Below, piece after piece: positions 10,001 to 23,191 of a DNA stretch of 64,000 bases (the stretch's first letter is position 1; each line of letters starts with the position of its first letter). Position numbers and translations under genes: made by a program. The stretch is from Nematostella vectensis (lineage: Eukaryota > Cnidaria > Anthozoa > Actiniaria > Edwardsiidae), in contig NC_064040.1 of assembly GCF_932526225.1 (NCBI RefSeq), positions 8,591,181 through 8,655,180 of the forward strand, read 5' to 3'. The notes under the pieces are model-generated. The model was given only the letters and a program-made list of their open reading frames with translations, did no database searches and had not been told where the DNA came from.

Positions 10001-13000
10001 TTTGAATTCTTAACGTACGGCAGCTGATTAAACAAAATTATCGCTTGAAAAGATCTATAATGATAAGAACATTTAAATAACATAATATTTAAAATTCCTT
10101 TTTTATATGAATGCTCTAACACAACCTCCAATATTAATTATATATATATATATTTTAAAAACATTTAACATTGCTTTATCAACTGCCTGGAATTGAGAGG
10201 ATTCAAATCCTATGAACTTTTCAATGTAAGTCTAACGGTAGATATCCTATTACATACTTTTTTTAAATGCTCCCCACTAGGTAAAATTCCGTTTTACCGA
10301 CAGCAATAATTCGTGCGCTTTCCAAAGTACGATAGTATTTTCTATTACTTGATATTTTAGCGCGTTTAAAACCATTTATTGCACATGATTCGATTCAACC
10401 TTCGATTCAAAATCCTCAATCGTTGGTTCTCACTATGGCGCAATCATAAAAGCAAACACAAGCGCAAGAAGTTCTCTTTAGCTTGCTCTCTTGAGTTCCT
10501 GGGAAAATTAGGTCTGCTGCACATGCGTCATAGTGAGAACCAACCCAAAATATTGATGTTCTCCACCAATGCAGTCCCCTTAAGAATTAGGAGAATATAT
10601 AAACAAAGATTTGACAGCAATTGGATCAAGGGAATCATCAGGCTAAGCGAAATGTGAAGAAGCATGCTTATCCTAGCACGCAAAAGCGGTCACATGCCCA
10701 AATCCTTTGGATACATATAGGGTATTCCTATAGGGTCCATAGCAAGTATTTTATGACCCGTGAAAGAGAGACACGTTAAAAGTATTCCTAGTGGCCGTGA
10801 CAAGTTTCTATATAGACAGTGTGTTTCATGCATCGGCTAACGTATGCCACTGGCTGATTTTCTGTTCCTTCTGTTGTATCATGTCATTCCATTGACGGAT
10901 TTCCTCCTGGCCGCTGTAATTTTTACCGAGAGCGAACCAGCCTATCATATCCTTTTTCTTTCTCGTTTTTGAGATGGCGATTACAGAGAACATCAACGTC
11001 ATTTCGGGGAGATCTTTCTCTGATATTTCATAGACAAAGCTCTCGTTATACTCAGGATCGGCCATGCTTTTTCTGATTGTTGTTTTGCTTTTCGCGACTT
11101 GTTTTCCCGACGAGGACACAAGAGTAACCTTGACGTACGAATCTAGTAGTGGAATGACGAGAGCACGCATTACCAACAAGTGCAGTTAATGTATATTGAC
11201 CATAAGCGGCAGAAATTTCAAAGAAAAATTGACGTTTGAATAATACAAACGTTTGACGTTTGTAGCTTTTTTATTACTGCCTCTGTCAAAAACCTGTTTT
11301 ATAAGTAAACGGTTTTAAAAATGAGGCAAAGGAAAAATAATCAAAGGTGTCAATGTAAAAACTTTCATTCTTGAAACTGGGTTGTAGAATGGGCTTCTTG
11401 GAAAATAATTCTAGGAAGTGTTTCAGATTTTTTGGTTTAGAGGGTTAAAAGTTTCAATTCCAAGAACAAAATGATTCTAGAAAATTGATTATAGGAATTT
11501 TAGCTTGAATTCTAAGAACTTTAAACTCTTGGATCTGCCTTCTTGCATATCGGAAATAACAACTGTGCCGTGCAATAGAGAGTTTGTCTTTCTTCATTCG
11601 CGTTCGTTTTTTATTTTTCATTTTACATTTCTGCCGCTTATGGTTTACCAGTATTTTGGTCAACATAGGTTAGCTTAATTTTAAAGTGTCATTTATCGAC
11701 GGCTTACAAGGTGTAGGTGTGGCTGCGGCGATTGTGGTAATGGGTGCAAGGTGCAGGCATGCGTAGGAAGTCATTAGTATTACACACTCTGCTCTTATAA
11801 AACCGTCTCGTTCTAAGGAACCGATTATTCAAAGGGAGCTTATAAAATAGGTTCATTTTATATCATCTTTTGTTTTCTAAAATAATACCTGTAGCCGATG
11901 TTATCTATCAGTCGCCTCATGGTGAACCCAAGTTTGGCTATAAAAACACACTGATATTGCATTTCGGTTTTTAACAGACGGTGTTACGAAGAGAGAGTGT
12001 ACGTAGGCGAGTAGATTGGTAAGGAAGGATTGAGCGTGAAACACAAGACGTTGAGTGCGTGGGAAAATTAGGATGAGAATCGATCACAGAAGAGAAGTAA
12101 TCAATTATTTTTCCACACGGGAAGCGTGTGGGAAATAAACAGGCCATTATTCAATGTAAAACGCCAGCTACGGAGGACAGCAAAGTAAATTAATGGGGCA
12201 CTCGAAGAGGCGACGGTTATTGAAGTAAAAAAGAGATACGATAAAAAACCCCGGAAACTGAGCACCTATATCCTCGTGCGAAAGAAAAGGAAATTTTTGG
12301 ATTAATCCGATCTTTTAAAAAATCAGTATTTATTTTCTGTTTGTCTTTTTAGGAGGGAATCCAGTCAATCTTTTAAATAAGTTCCGTTCGTCGACCTTGA
12401 TTTTAAAATCCCCCGACATCGTTTGTTTTTATTGAAAAATAAAAATAGGGGAAAACATTAACCATACACTTCCTACACTTTAATTCTATACCCTCCTCCA
12501 TGTTTCTCTAAAAAAAATCACACGATACTGTCCTCTCGTTTTCCCAAAATCTTTATCCGATCCTGCACCCTTTATCATAACTGGCGACGATGATGGAAAG
12601 CGGGGAGTGAGTGGGAAGATTGAGTAGGCAAATAACGAAAGGAAAAACTGCCTGTTGATAAATAAAGTCTCACTCGACAACAGTATAACGATCACATCAA
12701 TAGCTATAGAAAAATGTAGAAAAAAAACTGTTCAGTCAGCGTTAGCAGTAAAGCCAGGAAAAACATGCTGTCCGACAGTGTAGGAGCCTTTTAAGAAATA
12801 AATGTTTCCCATGCAAATAAGGTAAAAAACAAACAAACAAATATTTTTTTTATCAAACAATACAACCGAAGTTCGTGTCATATATGCACGCTTGCTCATT
12901 TTTTGTTGTTTGTAAAGAGCTGAAAGAGACATACTTAAACCAGTAGACAGCGCCCCTATTCTTATTAAAAAAATCTTGTGCTCACCAGATACCGTCTCTT

Positions 13001-16000
13001 TTTGGCTATTTGTGGCCGGATGAGTCTAATTGTGCCGTCAGCTCGCCCCCGCGCTTAATCGCCCGTAATCTTTTATTAAACCAGCTTTACCTCGGCATAC
13101 CAAAGAATCTCCCTTTTCACTTGTGATAATTTCCCACCAGGATAGGTCCTGATATCTAGATGAAGAAAACGCTGTCGTTCTGTGGATCCGGTACCGAGAA
13201 AACTTTAATTGATCAAATCATAGTTTTACTCTTCTAATTCGAGAAACGGCAATTTTACTCGTTAGAAATTTACTTAATATTGAAGGGGCATGCTTTGTTA
13301 AAAAATAAAATAGCCGAATCGAGCAATGACTCTCTCTTTGCACCAAGGGAGTAAGTGAATGAAAGGTTATTACTTTTTTTTAAAGGTATTGCTATCCGAA
13401 AAGCATGTTTTAAAATCAAAATTGTAAAGAGCGTTCCATACTTTCCTAGAAAATGGCGCTCTTCTGGTAAGGAGTACTTGTGAAGATGTTTTAGAAAATG
13501 CATGGTTTAGAGAACGGGAAAAATAAGCAGAAAGTTTTGAGCAAAGAAGGGGAGAGGGGAAAAACAAAAGCGTTCTGGTAAGCGTGGTGATCCCGTGTAA
13601 AATTTAGAAAAACATGGTAGAAACTTTTAAGGGTTAATCAGTTATTAGTTATGTTAAGTTGAATTGAAAATGAGTGAAACTCGCAATATGTTGAACGAGT
13701 GAGCGAGTGAACGGGTTTATGATCCTAGTGAAAAGGATCGTGGGATCGCTGGGTAGAGAAAAGTCGGGATGTCCCTCCCCTCCCCTGCCAGACGATATCA
13801 CAATCTCTTTTACTAGCCTCTAGATCCCAGTTTTTAATTCGTTTTGCACATAGCGAATGAAGCAAGACATAAAGGGAGACATCAAGAAAACCTCTGTATA
13901 ACAGTAAGCTCACCTGTCGGCTCAGGTACATCTCCGTTGTAGTTCAAATAAGGGAAAGGCGCCGGATTGGCCTTGTCTTCCATTTTTCCTAATTTACCAC
14001 TAGCTAGTTTTTGTCCGCAAAGAGCTTGTTACTTTGTAGTTTCTTATATGTCATATACACGGTTCTGTTATTGGGCATGGTTAAAATAGAAAGGATTAAA
14101 ATACCCCTTTTTCCAGCACAAAGAATAACAGTTCAAACTCAAGTACATTTTTAGGTATAGATTATGAGATTACAATGTGTTAGGTCTTAGCTTTATCGAA
14201 AGGCTCTTTAGATTTAGCGTTATTCCGGTTACTCTTTTGTCGAGTCATGTTAATTGAAGGTAAGTCAAGTTAGGATAGAACTCGAGTCATCCAAGCTGCT
14301 ACTACCCCTAGGCAAGATACGCCAGTTGTTTTCACATTTCACGACAGCCCTGATCACATTCTACGATTGTTCAAATGAAGATGGCGTTCTCGTATATCTT
14401 ACCCAGAAAGATAGCAGACTGGGGTGACACTACCACGTGACCCCTGGTAATACAATACAGTCAAACGCAGGTTTCCCCATGAGCGCATGCGCAAAAGCGT
14501 GTTACAGTAGTTCAAGGTCATACTAACAGACTACAGGTCGATTAGTTTAGAGTGAGGTATGCATTGTGTTTTTTAACTCGCCCTTCTGCCCACCCCTATG
14601 ACGTGACTTCTTACACGACACCAACCCCCCCCCCCCCCCTTGTTACAAGCCTGGTCACGCAACTCGCGTGACAGGACTCCAATTTAAGGCAAATAAGAAA
14701 AAGACGCAGACAGGTCCAGGCGAGGGAGGGGCGGTGGGGTGAAACAGGTGAAAAGCCAATGGCCTCGTCCCAGACCTCTTACCTGGCGCTCTTTGCATAG
14801 CGACATTGCGTAGATTGCTCGCTTTAAGAACCTCGACCGTTAACCTCCCCGTCAGGGATTGGTAACACAGAGATACCAGAAGTTCCGGGGCACCGCTTTG
14901 TACCATCGCCAGCGATGATGAAGATCCGTACGAGCCAAAACTGTGTACACTTCCGGTATCCGATAAATCGTACATAGAGTCGGAACTCTGCAAAGTAGAA
15001 TCGTAAGAAGCATTAAGGGTCTTTTTTCGGTACATCGTTGATATGGCCTTTCGGCAAAATATCAATTTCCCCCTTTTTTACGGTATCTGATTAATCGTAC
15101 AAAGAGGTCGATTAAGTAATCAATTAACAAATTCATCTAAAGCAAAAAAAGAATTAAGTAGTATTTTAATTTTTTCACTGTCAGTGGAGATTAATATTGT
15201 CAACTAGAGACGAAATTGCTGCGTTAAGGAAATTACAAATGCATGTTTTCACTTTATCAGATAATGTGTAGTTCCAGAAATTTACCTATCCCCCCCTCCC
15301 TTCATGGAGGGGATTGGAAATTCCGGGAAGGGGGGGGGGGGGGGTAAAATGCCCCTTTTGCTTAAAAAACAGTTACTGTTTTTTTTCCAGTGGGTTGGAA
15401 ATTCCAGAGGGGTGGAACAAGTGTCTTTTGCGAACCTATAACTCAAAATACAGGCAGCCATCAAGATATATATAAACCTCTTTTCAAAGACACAATATAA
15501 AAATAAACCTCCGGCTTCTATAAATAGTCTTTAATAAGGGGAAAAAGAAAGATTAGGATTTTAAATGAACACGGGAAACAGGAGAGACGGCTCTCCGTAA
15601 ATGTTGTATTTTTAGAGTTAAACTGTGCATTATAATCAAGTTTGTTGGGAAGAAAGGGGTGTTAAAAGAAGATAAAAGAAACGGCGCCTTTTTAGATTCC
15701 CCAAACTGCAAAATCGTTTGTGAGGTGTAATTAAACAAGACAGCCTTCTTGTATCTACCATATGGAGAAAATCGCTTGCACATAATAGGAAAAGATAAAG
15801 TTGAATTCGAGCATTTGGGCTAGGCGGTTAATCTGAGGTCGCACGAAAAATGTCTTTAGTAATTTGCTTTCGCGTTTTAAGCAACCACAGTTTTGCCATA
15901 AAATAGAAGTAACATAAATTATTCAGAATGAATGGAAAAACTTCAACAGTACAGTCGTTATAAATATCCACAAGGAATAATTCTGTTCGAGATAACATAT

Positions 16001-18863
16001 AAAGCACAAATCCAATATATAAAGAATGAATGAAAAATGAAATTAGATATGACCAAAATACGATATAAATAGATATGACCAAAGCTAACTAAATGGGAAA
16101 TAATACTCAAGTGGAAAATTCAGCCAGGGCAATCCTAGATTATCAACTTATGAATCATGCAAAAGAAATGTGAAATTCTTCTAGATAAAATGTAAAACAC
16201 AATGGTTTCTAACCGTAAGTCTGTCAATGCACGATCGCACACATTGCTCCACGGAATATCTCAACCTCAACATAGCTAAGGTCGAATTTCTTTCTTTTTT
16301 ACATTACAATCAACAAATGCGTTGTGTAGTAGATACCGTTAAATAATTTATCGGCACAGCAAGATTGGATTCATTTTTATAGGGGATAAATGGGTTTTCA
16401 TTCATTCCATTCATTAAGCACCAATAAATGCAGCTTTGTAACTGAGCAAAGCATGGATTGGGTGTAATTGGGTTGTCTTTTGGAAACATAAGATTGTAGT
16501 AAACACGAAACATTGAGCATGTTTTAGTAGGAACAGAGTTTGTAAGAATAACTTAGTTTATGCTCGCTGACGCGAATATTCCAAAAATAAAACGTCCAGA
16601 CGTCCTTATCCTATTTGTTCGAAAGACAAGCAATTTCTGATCTAATTTAAACAAGGTTTGTAAATATCTAGTGAAGGTAGGCTGTCATTGAAACTGTAAA
16701 TAAAACAAATATGTTTTTCTGTAAAAGACGCTATTCTTAGTAACACAATAGTTTTTCTATTAAATCGAGGGTTTGGATAAATTTCCTCACGCCTCTTGCA
16801 AAATTTTCAATTCGAAAGAAGTTTTTTATCCCCTCTTTTGCGCCGTTCTAAATATGACAAACGCGACATGCACAGCCAATAATATATATAAGTCTATAAT
16901 ATATTCAAACAGATAAAACAAGTGATGCAGAACAGAAGAGATGCGAGCGAGGACTTGGAGCACCCGCTCATGTCCTTTCAGGAGGGAGCAAGATAAATGA
17001 GGAACGCCTACGCGGAAACACGTCTCACATGACCTATCAAAGCACCTTTTAGCCAAGCAAGGAAAAACAAAATTTTTTTAATTTTGCCTACAAAGCGAAG
17101 CATTGAACACGTACAAAAAAATCCAACTTTCTATTCGCACCCCTTGACTTTTAAAAGTATTTATTCATAATGCAACGAAAATGATTACCGTAGATTGCAC
17201 CTGGGACGAATTTATTATATTTTTTATTTATTTAATTTTTTTTCTTAAAGTTAAACTTTCATTTCAACTGAGTGTTCTTTTGAGCAATCTCACTTTTTTC
17301 GAGACCTTTCAGGAAGAGTTGAGTCAAGTTGACTTCGTTTGTTTCCGATGTTAAATAAGATGTTATCGCAAGCTTGGGGTAAAAAAATCAAAAAGCAACA
17401 AAACTATTATGAGATTTTCAAACGCATCGAAACACAAATTGGCGGGAATTCAGAGCGAGCATTTAAAATTGTGTAAAGTATGTTTGGAGATCTCTGGAAA
17501 ATGGCGGAAATAATGAATTCGCGGGTCGCTTTCTTTGACGATATTGAACTGACGGCTTCGACTAAGACCTATTTGCATAATAACACAAAGACGATTTTTC
17601 AATTTTTCCCCTGACTGAATATCTTAATTTTCAAGTAATTTGGCGACTTAAACACTATACAAATAAGGTGGCGAGCCAAAAATACATTCAAAGAGAGAAA
17701 ATGGGGCGATTTTCCTTTTTTATTACCGCGTGCTAGAAACGACAAACGTAAATCAAACGCCTCACTGGTTTTGAAGCATTTCTTCCTCGGGGACATTTGT
17801 TTGAAATATTCGAAGTATCCAAAACTATGGGAACGCGCGGTTTTTGCGCGCAACTCGGTTTTGACACCTTTTATCTGTATTGGTAACTCCACTAGTGTAA
17901 TTTAGAAACCTTGTAATATGGTTAACACCAGAATTGAAGGTTGATCGGTCAGCAAGTCAATGCAGTCGTCAACTTACCCCAATCGCGTTCCCTGGAGTCA
18001 ACGTTCGCCAAAGTGGCGTCCCTTCTCCGTCCAGTTCGAATGCTGTTAGCTCTATTTTACTCTCCCCTAGCAACTTATCCTTGCCAATTCGCTCATGTCC
18101 GTAAAGTCGAACTCGCAGGCACAAATTTCGAAGTTCATTTTGGGTGATTCGCGTAAATGTAAATGTCTCATGGAAATTGGGGTTGGTGGCTGGTTTAGCT
18201 TTGGTTTTAAACCGTTGTTTCTTGGTCGGTAGTATAACAATGCGGACCTGCACCGACGAGGCACCTCCACGTTGCTTCGTGGGAATATCTTCAGCACGAA
18301 CAACAGTCACAGAGAGTTTCTCTGCCGTCGGTGCGTAGCTAGCAGAGATCTGGATTCTCCCCGCGGTGGAAAGTACTTCGTCTCTCATATCTATACCATC
18401 CCCATACGCTGACATGGCTCTGCGCCCGTCGGACGGGCCGTATTCCGAGTCCGAATATGGTCCATATCCACACACAGAAGCGCTATCACCCAGCGCAAGT
18501 TCCCCATCCGACTTAGAACCACTTGTGTTGAAACTGCTCCGTCGACTCGTACCCTTGGAGGAAACTCCAACTAGGTAATCATCGTCGGTTTCAGTGGCGT
18601 AAGCTTCCCCGAGCTCTGCATAGTCTTTCTCGTTAGGTCTCTCCGGTGGTTCAGTCTTGAAAAAAAGCCCTGCCTTTAGACACTGGTAGAGAATGAGTAG
18701 TAAAAGACAACAGCTTCCGATAACTGCCATAAACACTATGGCCGGCGTTGGAACTGAAACGATAAGAGGAAAAACCATAAATATCACGAAATGAGCAGAG
18801 ACCGATTGGAACAGGGTCGAAAAGGCGACAGGAATAGTCGAAAAGGTAATACGTACGAGCCAT
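6681..18863 (-). CDS. Synaptotagmin-14/16-like membrane protein with two alternative last exons
   Basis: Exons: 18863-18857 (ATGGCTC, GTACGT donor), 18753-17978, 15047-14783, then either 11142-10826 or 7000-6681. All phases agree (1, 0, 1), giving proteins of 454 or 455 residues. In order: a very short N-terminus, a transmembrane segment (about residues 8-28, VFMAVIGSCCLLLLILY) followed by a Cys, an acidic/Ser-rich linker, C2A (about 150-255), a second Ser-rich linker, and C2B. The C2B end (IGWFALG, RQWNDMI, SQWHTL) closely matches the synaptotagmin-14/16 branch. The Asp residues that bind calcium in classical synaptotagmins are mostly absent from both C2 loops, as is known for this branch, so it is probably a calcium-independent trafficking protein. 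The exon 3 acceptor (TTTTGCCGAAAG) has a poor pyrimidine tract but is the only one that keeps the frame. Introns are long (2.9-7.8 kb) and full of AT-rich DNA. Confidence 0.85.
7015..10825. other. Intron between the two alternative last exons
   Basis: No further exon is convincing. It holds low-complexity pyrimidine/purine tracts (about 8520-8580 and 8740-8775), a TA repeat near 10138-10155, and the MITE at 10423-10543. A minus-strand AATAAA at 10380-10375, about 445 bases beyond the stop of the proximal last exon, could end that isoform. Confidence 0.4.
10423..10543. mobile_element. MITE with TTGGTTCTCACTATG ends
   Basis: The left end TTGGTTCTCACTATGGCGCA is matched by an inverted right end (TTGGTTCTCACTATGACGCA as complement). 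The 121-bp element has no coding capacity. Its ends resemble those of the element at 23192-23434. It lies between the proximal synaptotagmin stop codon and the likely poly-A signal, so it may be part of that 3' UTR. Confidence 0.75.
10826..11142 (-). CDS. Proximal alternative terminal exon (C2B version a) of the synaptotagmin-like gene
   Basis: The acceptor (TCATTCCACTACTAG) is followed by an exon that, with the carried-over G, reads DSYVKVTLVSSSGKQ, KSKTTIRKSMADPEYNESF, MIGWFALG and SQWHTLADA, then TAG/TAA-type termination at 10828-10826. It covers strands 3-8 and the C-terminal helix of C2B. This is the first last-exon met by the transcription machinery, so its use should compete polyadenylation here against splicing on to the exon at 7000. 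Confidence 0.82.
11143..14782. other. Intron 3 of the synaptotagmin-like gene
   Basis: About 3.6 kb without an exon I can support. It contains AT-rich DNA and a C-tract near 14625-14640. Confidence 0.45.
15048..17977. other. Intron 2 of the synaptotagmin-like gene
   Basis: About 2.9 kb, AT-rich, no exon seen. A G/C-tract region at 15289-15345 and a partial local duplication (TTGGAAATTCC near 15312 and 15396) are the only visible structure. Confidence 0.45.
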
Positions 18864-21517
18864 GATGGCTGAGACGCCTTAGATAGTAAGGGACTACCGA
18901 TGATCTAGCATCTTTTTAGTCCTGTTACGCCCGCGAGAGGCAACGCAGTGAATCACAGGAAACATTCATTAGTCCTTTTGATCGCTGTAGTATGAATTAT
19001 TCATATTCTGGTTCACGATCAAAACAATGCCAGGTGGTGAAAAAGACTCGCTTTTCTCAAGAACTCTCAGCAAAACAATGCATAAACGAGACTATTCGAT
19101 GTTTTTATGGATTTATACTCTAATACGGGGATTCAGAAGTTTATTTTGAGATAGGATTGAATGGGATAGTTATTTTGCGACACGCTAAGTAGGTTCTTTT
19201 TGTAAATTTGAAAAGTGTTCACAAGCGTAACGCATCTCTGTTTTGATGTCACGAAAGCGAGCGAGTGATTGGTCGAAGGGAGAAATATCATTACCCTTGT
19301 GAATTAATGATTCATTCAAAGTCAAAACCTAAATTATACACATTTGTAGACAACACAGTGCAGTTCTATATTCAGCACTTTACATTTTTCAGTAACCGCA
19401 ACAACCGAGGTATTAAAGCCCCGGCAAGGAATCTATAATAAAAGCTCCGTTGAATTTGGGGAAATTAGAATATTCAGATCCAGTAATGAAAGTTTCGAAG
19501 AATTCCACCTTTTTTTCCTTAACAAATCTCTTTTGCTTTATTGGGAATAAGTTAATTTTATAGATAGATATATTAAGCTTTATAGAAAAATACATTTAGG
19601 GAAGTCTATCATATTTTAGAATAGATAAGAATAACTTGTTTGATGTACAAGCAAAGCTATACATTAGTCGCTTGAGATCTTTCAATTAGACTTCTCTCCC
19701 AGGGTCACAGCAAGGGCCTTTAGTTTAATTGTACAAAATAAATAAACCATAACAGGCTACATAAAAAAAGGCTTATGAATCAGTATTGCTTGCATATATT
19801 TTGCCTGAAATCTAGCTAAAAAAAATTATGGACAAAGAGTTCAGGAATTCTCACTTTTCGTAAAGATTTCTTACTTTTTAGATTTAACAGGGATTAATGA
19901 ATTTGCCAAATTTTATTAGTTTTACTGAAATATCATTATTACTAAAGAATGTAGTTGAACGTTCAGTCTTTTTTTAATTTCTTACGTGTAATTGTAAAAT
20001 TCATTTAATGCAAAAGTTTTTTTTAAAATCTTGTTTTCGGAAGCGTACGGCAAATCCTTATTCATATGGCTGAGGAGTCAAATAATGTAAGAGGCTTTAA
20101 TTGTAATTGCCACCATAAAAACAAGATAACAAAAGCTGCGGGATGAATTGATTAAAATTTGAGCCTTCTCATTTATTTGACAAATACATGCAGTCATCAA
20201 GAAATTACACCATTCTTCCATTTCCTCTCAGCTGCTTACAATTCAGGTAAAAAAAAACAATCCGAATATGATGACTTTGGAGAAAAAAAATGATTATTTG
20301 AATTGAATGATGAGTTACTGCAAATGACATTTCGATAGAGTTCGATAGGTTCGTATACTCGATTCCTTTGAGTTAGATGATCCTTTTTCATATATTCTCC
20401 TTTGCCAGGTGGAAGTAGAGTAGACGCATGGTTCCGAACATTCACAGAACAAGGTCAATCTCGATTTGTTTCTAATGATGCAATAAAGGTGACTTTACTG
20501 CGCACGATTTTGCTGGCTGGTATAAGTGCCCGGATTATGTCCGGACAGTCCCCAAAACAGGTCAAACACATTGGAGTGTAACGAATTATAACCTTAAAAA
20601 GTTCAAATAAAATAAGTTAGGGACGGATTATTTGATATGTGACGGGGGGGGTGGGGGGGGGGGGAGTGTGGCTGATACCAACAAAACAAAACAAAATCGA
20701 GAAGACCCATTAAAAGATCGAGCACCAAAATTCTCCAGGGGGAAAAAACAGCTAAAAAAACACTCCCTCCATCAAATATCAAATGGTATGCACTAAAATT
20801 TACATGTTACCCAGTAGGGTTGAAAAACACGAAAATGCGTGTACTTATTAGAAGTTCATAAGATCGGATAATTCAGGTGGTGCAGACTGCGCATGGTCAG
20901 AGATCCAGCGTACTTAGCGGTCACTTTAAAAACACGAAGATCTCTCGTGACTTTCGTGACACGTAAACAAATCAGCCCTCAAAACATACACCTATATAAA
21001 AAAGGTTGTCACTGCAAATAGCAAATGGCTTTTGCTTTTGCGGCCTGTTAAAACACAGGCGAGGACGAAATACATATTGGTTGTTCTGTCTACCGCAAAT
21101 ACTGCCTTAAGAGTTATGACACAGAGCCAGCTAAAGCAAGTGATCTGAAATCTGAAGGCTTTTTACCACATTACAGTCGCAGGTTAAACCTAGCGCACAC
21201 TGGTGACAAACAAACATAAGCATGACGTCACGGGAACAAAATCTTCCACTCACAAGCGACATTTCACTAAAATAAATACACATAGTTCTAGCAATAATAC
21301 AATGTTAAAAATGTTAAAAACACTGAGCATTTCTGTTGTTGTCCCACACTTTTCCGGTTGTGACGTAACGCCCTTGGTGTGTTGCTAGTATGCACCAGGC
21401 ATTACGTTGCGATGCCATAGTATTTGCAGAGGGAGGATGCGCAGTTATTCCTTTCATATGCAGATAATCGAAACATTATATCACATTATATCACGTGTAT
21501 ACGAGTAACTTTTAGCA
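18864..21517. other. Intergenic stretch upstream of the synaptotagmin-like gene
   Basis: The gene's promoter and 5' UTR must lie at the left end, but no TATA box or other motif stands out. A G-tract occurs near 20645-20666. No exon or RNA gene is recognisable. Confidence 0.4.
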
Positions 21518-21943
21518 ATATCGGTAATACATGGCATGACTCCTGATCTCGTAGTTTATACAAAAAAGTACATAATTAATATCATAATATCACGTGTCAG
21601 GGGTGGATCCAGGGTAGTTTACGTGAGTTCCGGAACACACTCAAAGTTTTTCAGACCAAGCTATTTTGAACTTAAATGGCTTTTTAAAAAATACTCCGAT
21701 ATCCCTAGAAACTATTGGCTTGTCTGTGGAAATCATTCAATCTCCTGTATTTTTGGTTTTTTAATAAATTAAACACGTAAAAAGATGCCTTATCGTCTTT
21801 ATTATTCTTATGCGACTTCACGGAGCGCCCTGGATCACGAGCTTTGGATTTGAGTATCTTATACCAGTATTAATATCGATAATACATGGCACGACTCATT
21901 ATTTCGTATTTTAATACAAAAAAATACGCAATAAATAATACCA
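21518..21943. repeat. ~72-bp direct repeats flanking a 280-bp insert
   Basis: Two similar segments in the same orientation, at about 21518-21590 and 21872-21943, share AATACATGGC, a GACTC word and a TACAAAAAA stretch. Between them is sequence beginning CAGGGGTGGATCCAGGG, which resembles the end of a dispersed repeat family seen elsewhere in the window (for example 51107). Confidence 0.6.
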
Positions 21944-22349
21944 TAAACAAATACTATAAATAATACTCGTTCTCCGAGGACATGTATACGAAAACGTTCT
22001 GCAGAAATTTGCGGGTTAATCAGAAGATTGTTACATTCGTGTATCGTTGGAATTCAACCATACCTCATTTAATGAGGTATAATAAGAAATTAATTCCCAT
22101 ACATTGATTCACGTACACTTGAATAAACACTCATTAAATTAAATCAGATCGGCGAATAAGTGAGCGTTGGCTAGGTCAGTGATAAAGATGCTAGGAAATG
22201 AAAGATAACTTCTAAGCATGCACTGTTTAATAAGAAACATTGTTTTGTAACATGAACAAGTTTCTTATAAAAGCACCCTCATTTCAAATCTATTCCAATT
22301 AGTTTGAAGGCCAAAAGTTCAATCATAGCTCCCGAACCAGTATAATTAA

Positions 22350-22595
22350 TAGTTAAAATGGACATTCTTGTTCTTCTATTAAGTACAAGGTCCTGACATA
22401 AATGATAGCCCATTATTTATTAGACAGTAATAAATAACAGAAGTCCTCAGAAATGGTCATTCTTGATCTTCGATGAAGAGAGCAAGGTTCAGACATAAAT
22501 CATAGCTTTCGTGGCGAGTAATTAATAGCGTAGCTGCCTGACTATAGCACTCAGAAATGGCGATGCTGGACTTCAGTGAAGTGCAAGTGGTTTAT
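22350..22595. repeat. Diverged ~95-103-bp tandem repeat, 2.5 copies
   Basis: The units start near 22359, 22453 and 22556 with AAATGG(A/T/C)... followed by a CTTGTTCTTC/CTTGATCTTC word, then CAAGGT and GACATAAAT. The array is old and diverged. Confidence 0.6.
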
Positions 22596-22599
22596 AGAG

Positions 22600-23190
22600 A
22601 AAAGTACTCTTACGAATAACAATTAGTTCGATTCAAAGAAACAATTTAAGCCTATATCAAAGGTATGCAAAAAAAAGGAGCACTTAAAATCATATTACCA
22701 CCAGTTCGATATCGGCTACATGGAGTAACTACACACCATTTAGCACTTTAGAACTAAGTTCTCTGAATTTTAACGCACGCTTTTATCCGCTGCTCTATAG
22801 TTGAAGTTTAAAGATTAAGATAGCTTAGGCACTCTACTAATAAAGGGGCCAATAAAACTAAACACTAAAAGGAAGTTGTACTACGGAAATACTATGATCT
22901 GACGCCTATCACGCACGCTACTTTGATCAATTCGTCTGTTTGTTTTTTTTACCTTCAATTTCCCCTTCCTTTCCTGCTTTAAATTCCCTCTATCCAGTTC
23001 TCTGTTCTTTTCTCTTACCCTTATACGCATACTTAATCCCTTACTTCATTTCCAAAAAAGCGCGAGATTCTAAGAGAGCTTAGATTTGACAAAGTGACTA
23101 TAGTAGCTGCTTGAGTAGCTGAAAATTAGCACATCTTTACTTTCCCTTAAAAGTCTCTTTTCCCTTTGGAAATAGAGCAGTGTAATGTTA
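22600..23190. other. Gene-free stretch
   Basis: No exon seen. The strand is pyrimidine-rich at 22940-23040. Confidence 0.35.
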
Positions 23191-23191
23191 A

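Noticed and set aside
10185-10215. tRNA-like word GGATTCAAATCC
   Set aside because: The short hairpin resembles a T-arm, but no acceptor, D or anticodon arms can be fitted around it.
18144-18578. Plus-strand frames opposite the synaptotagmin exon
   Set aside because: Antisense shadows of the large minus-strand exon 2.
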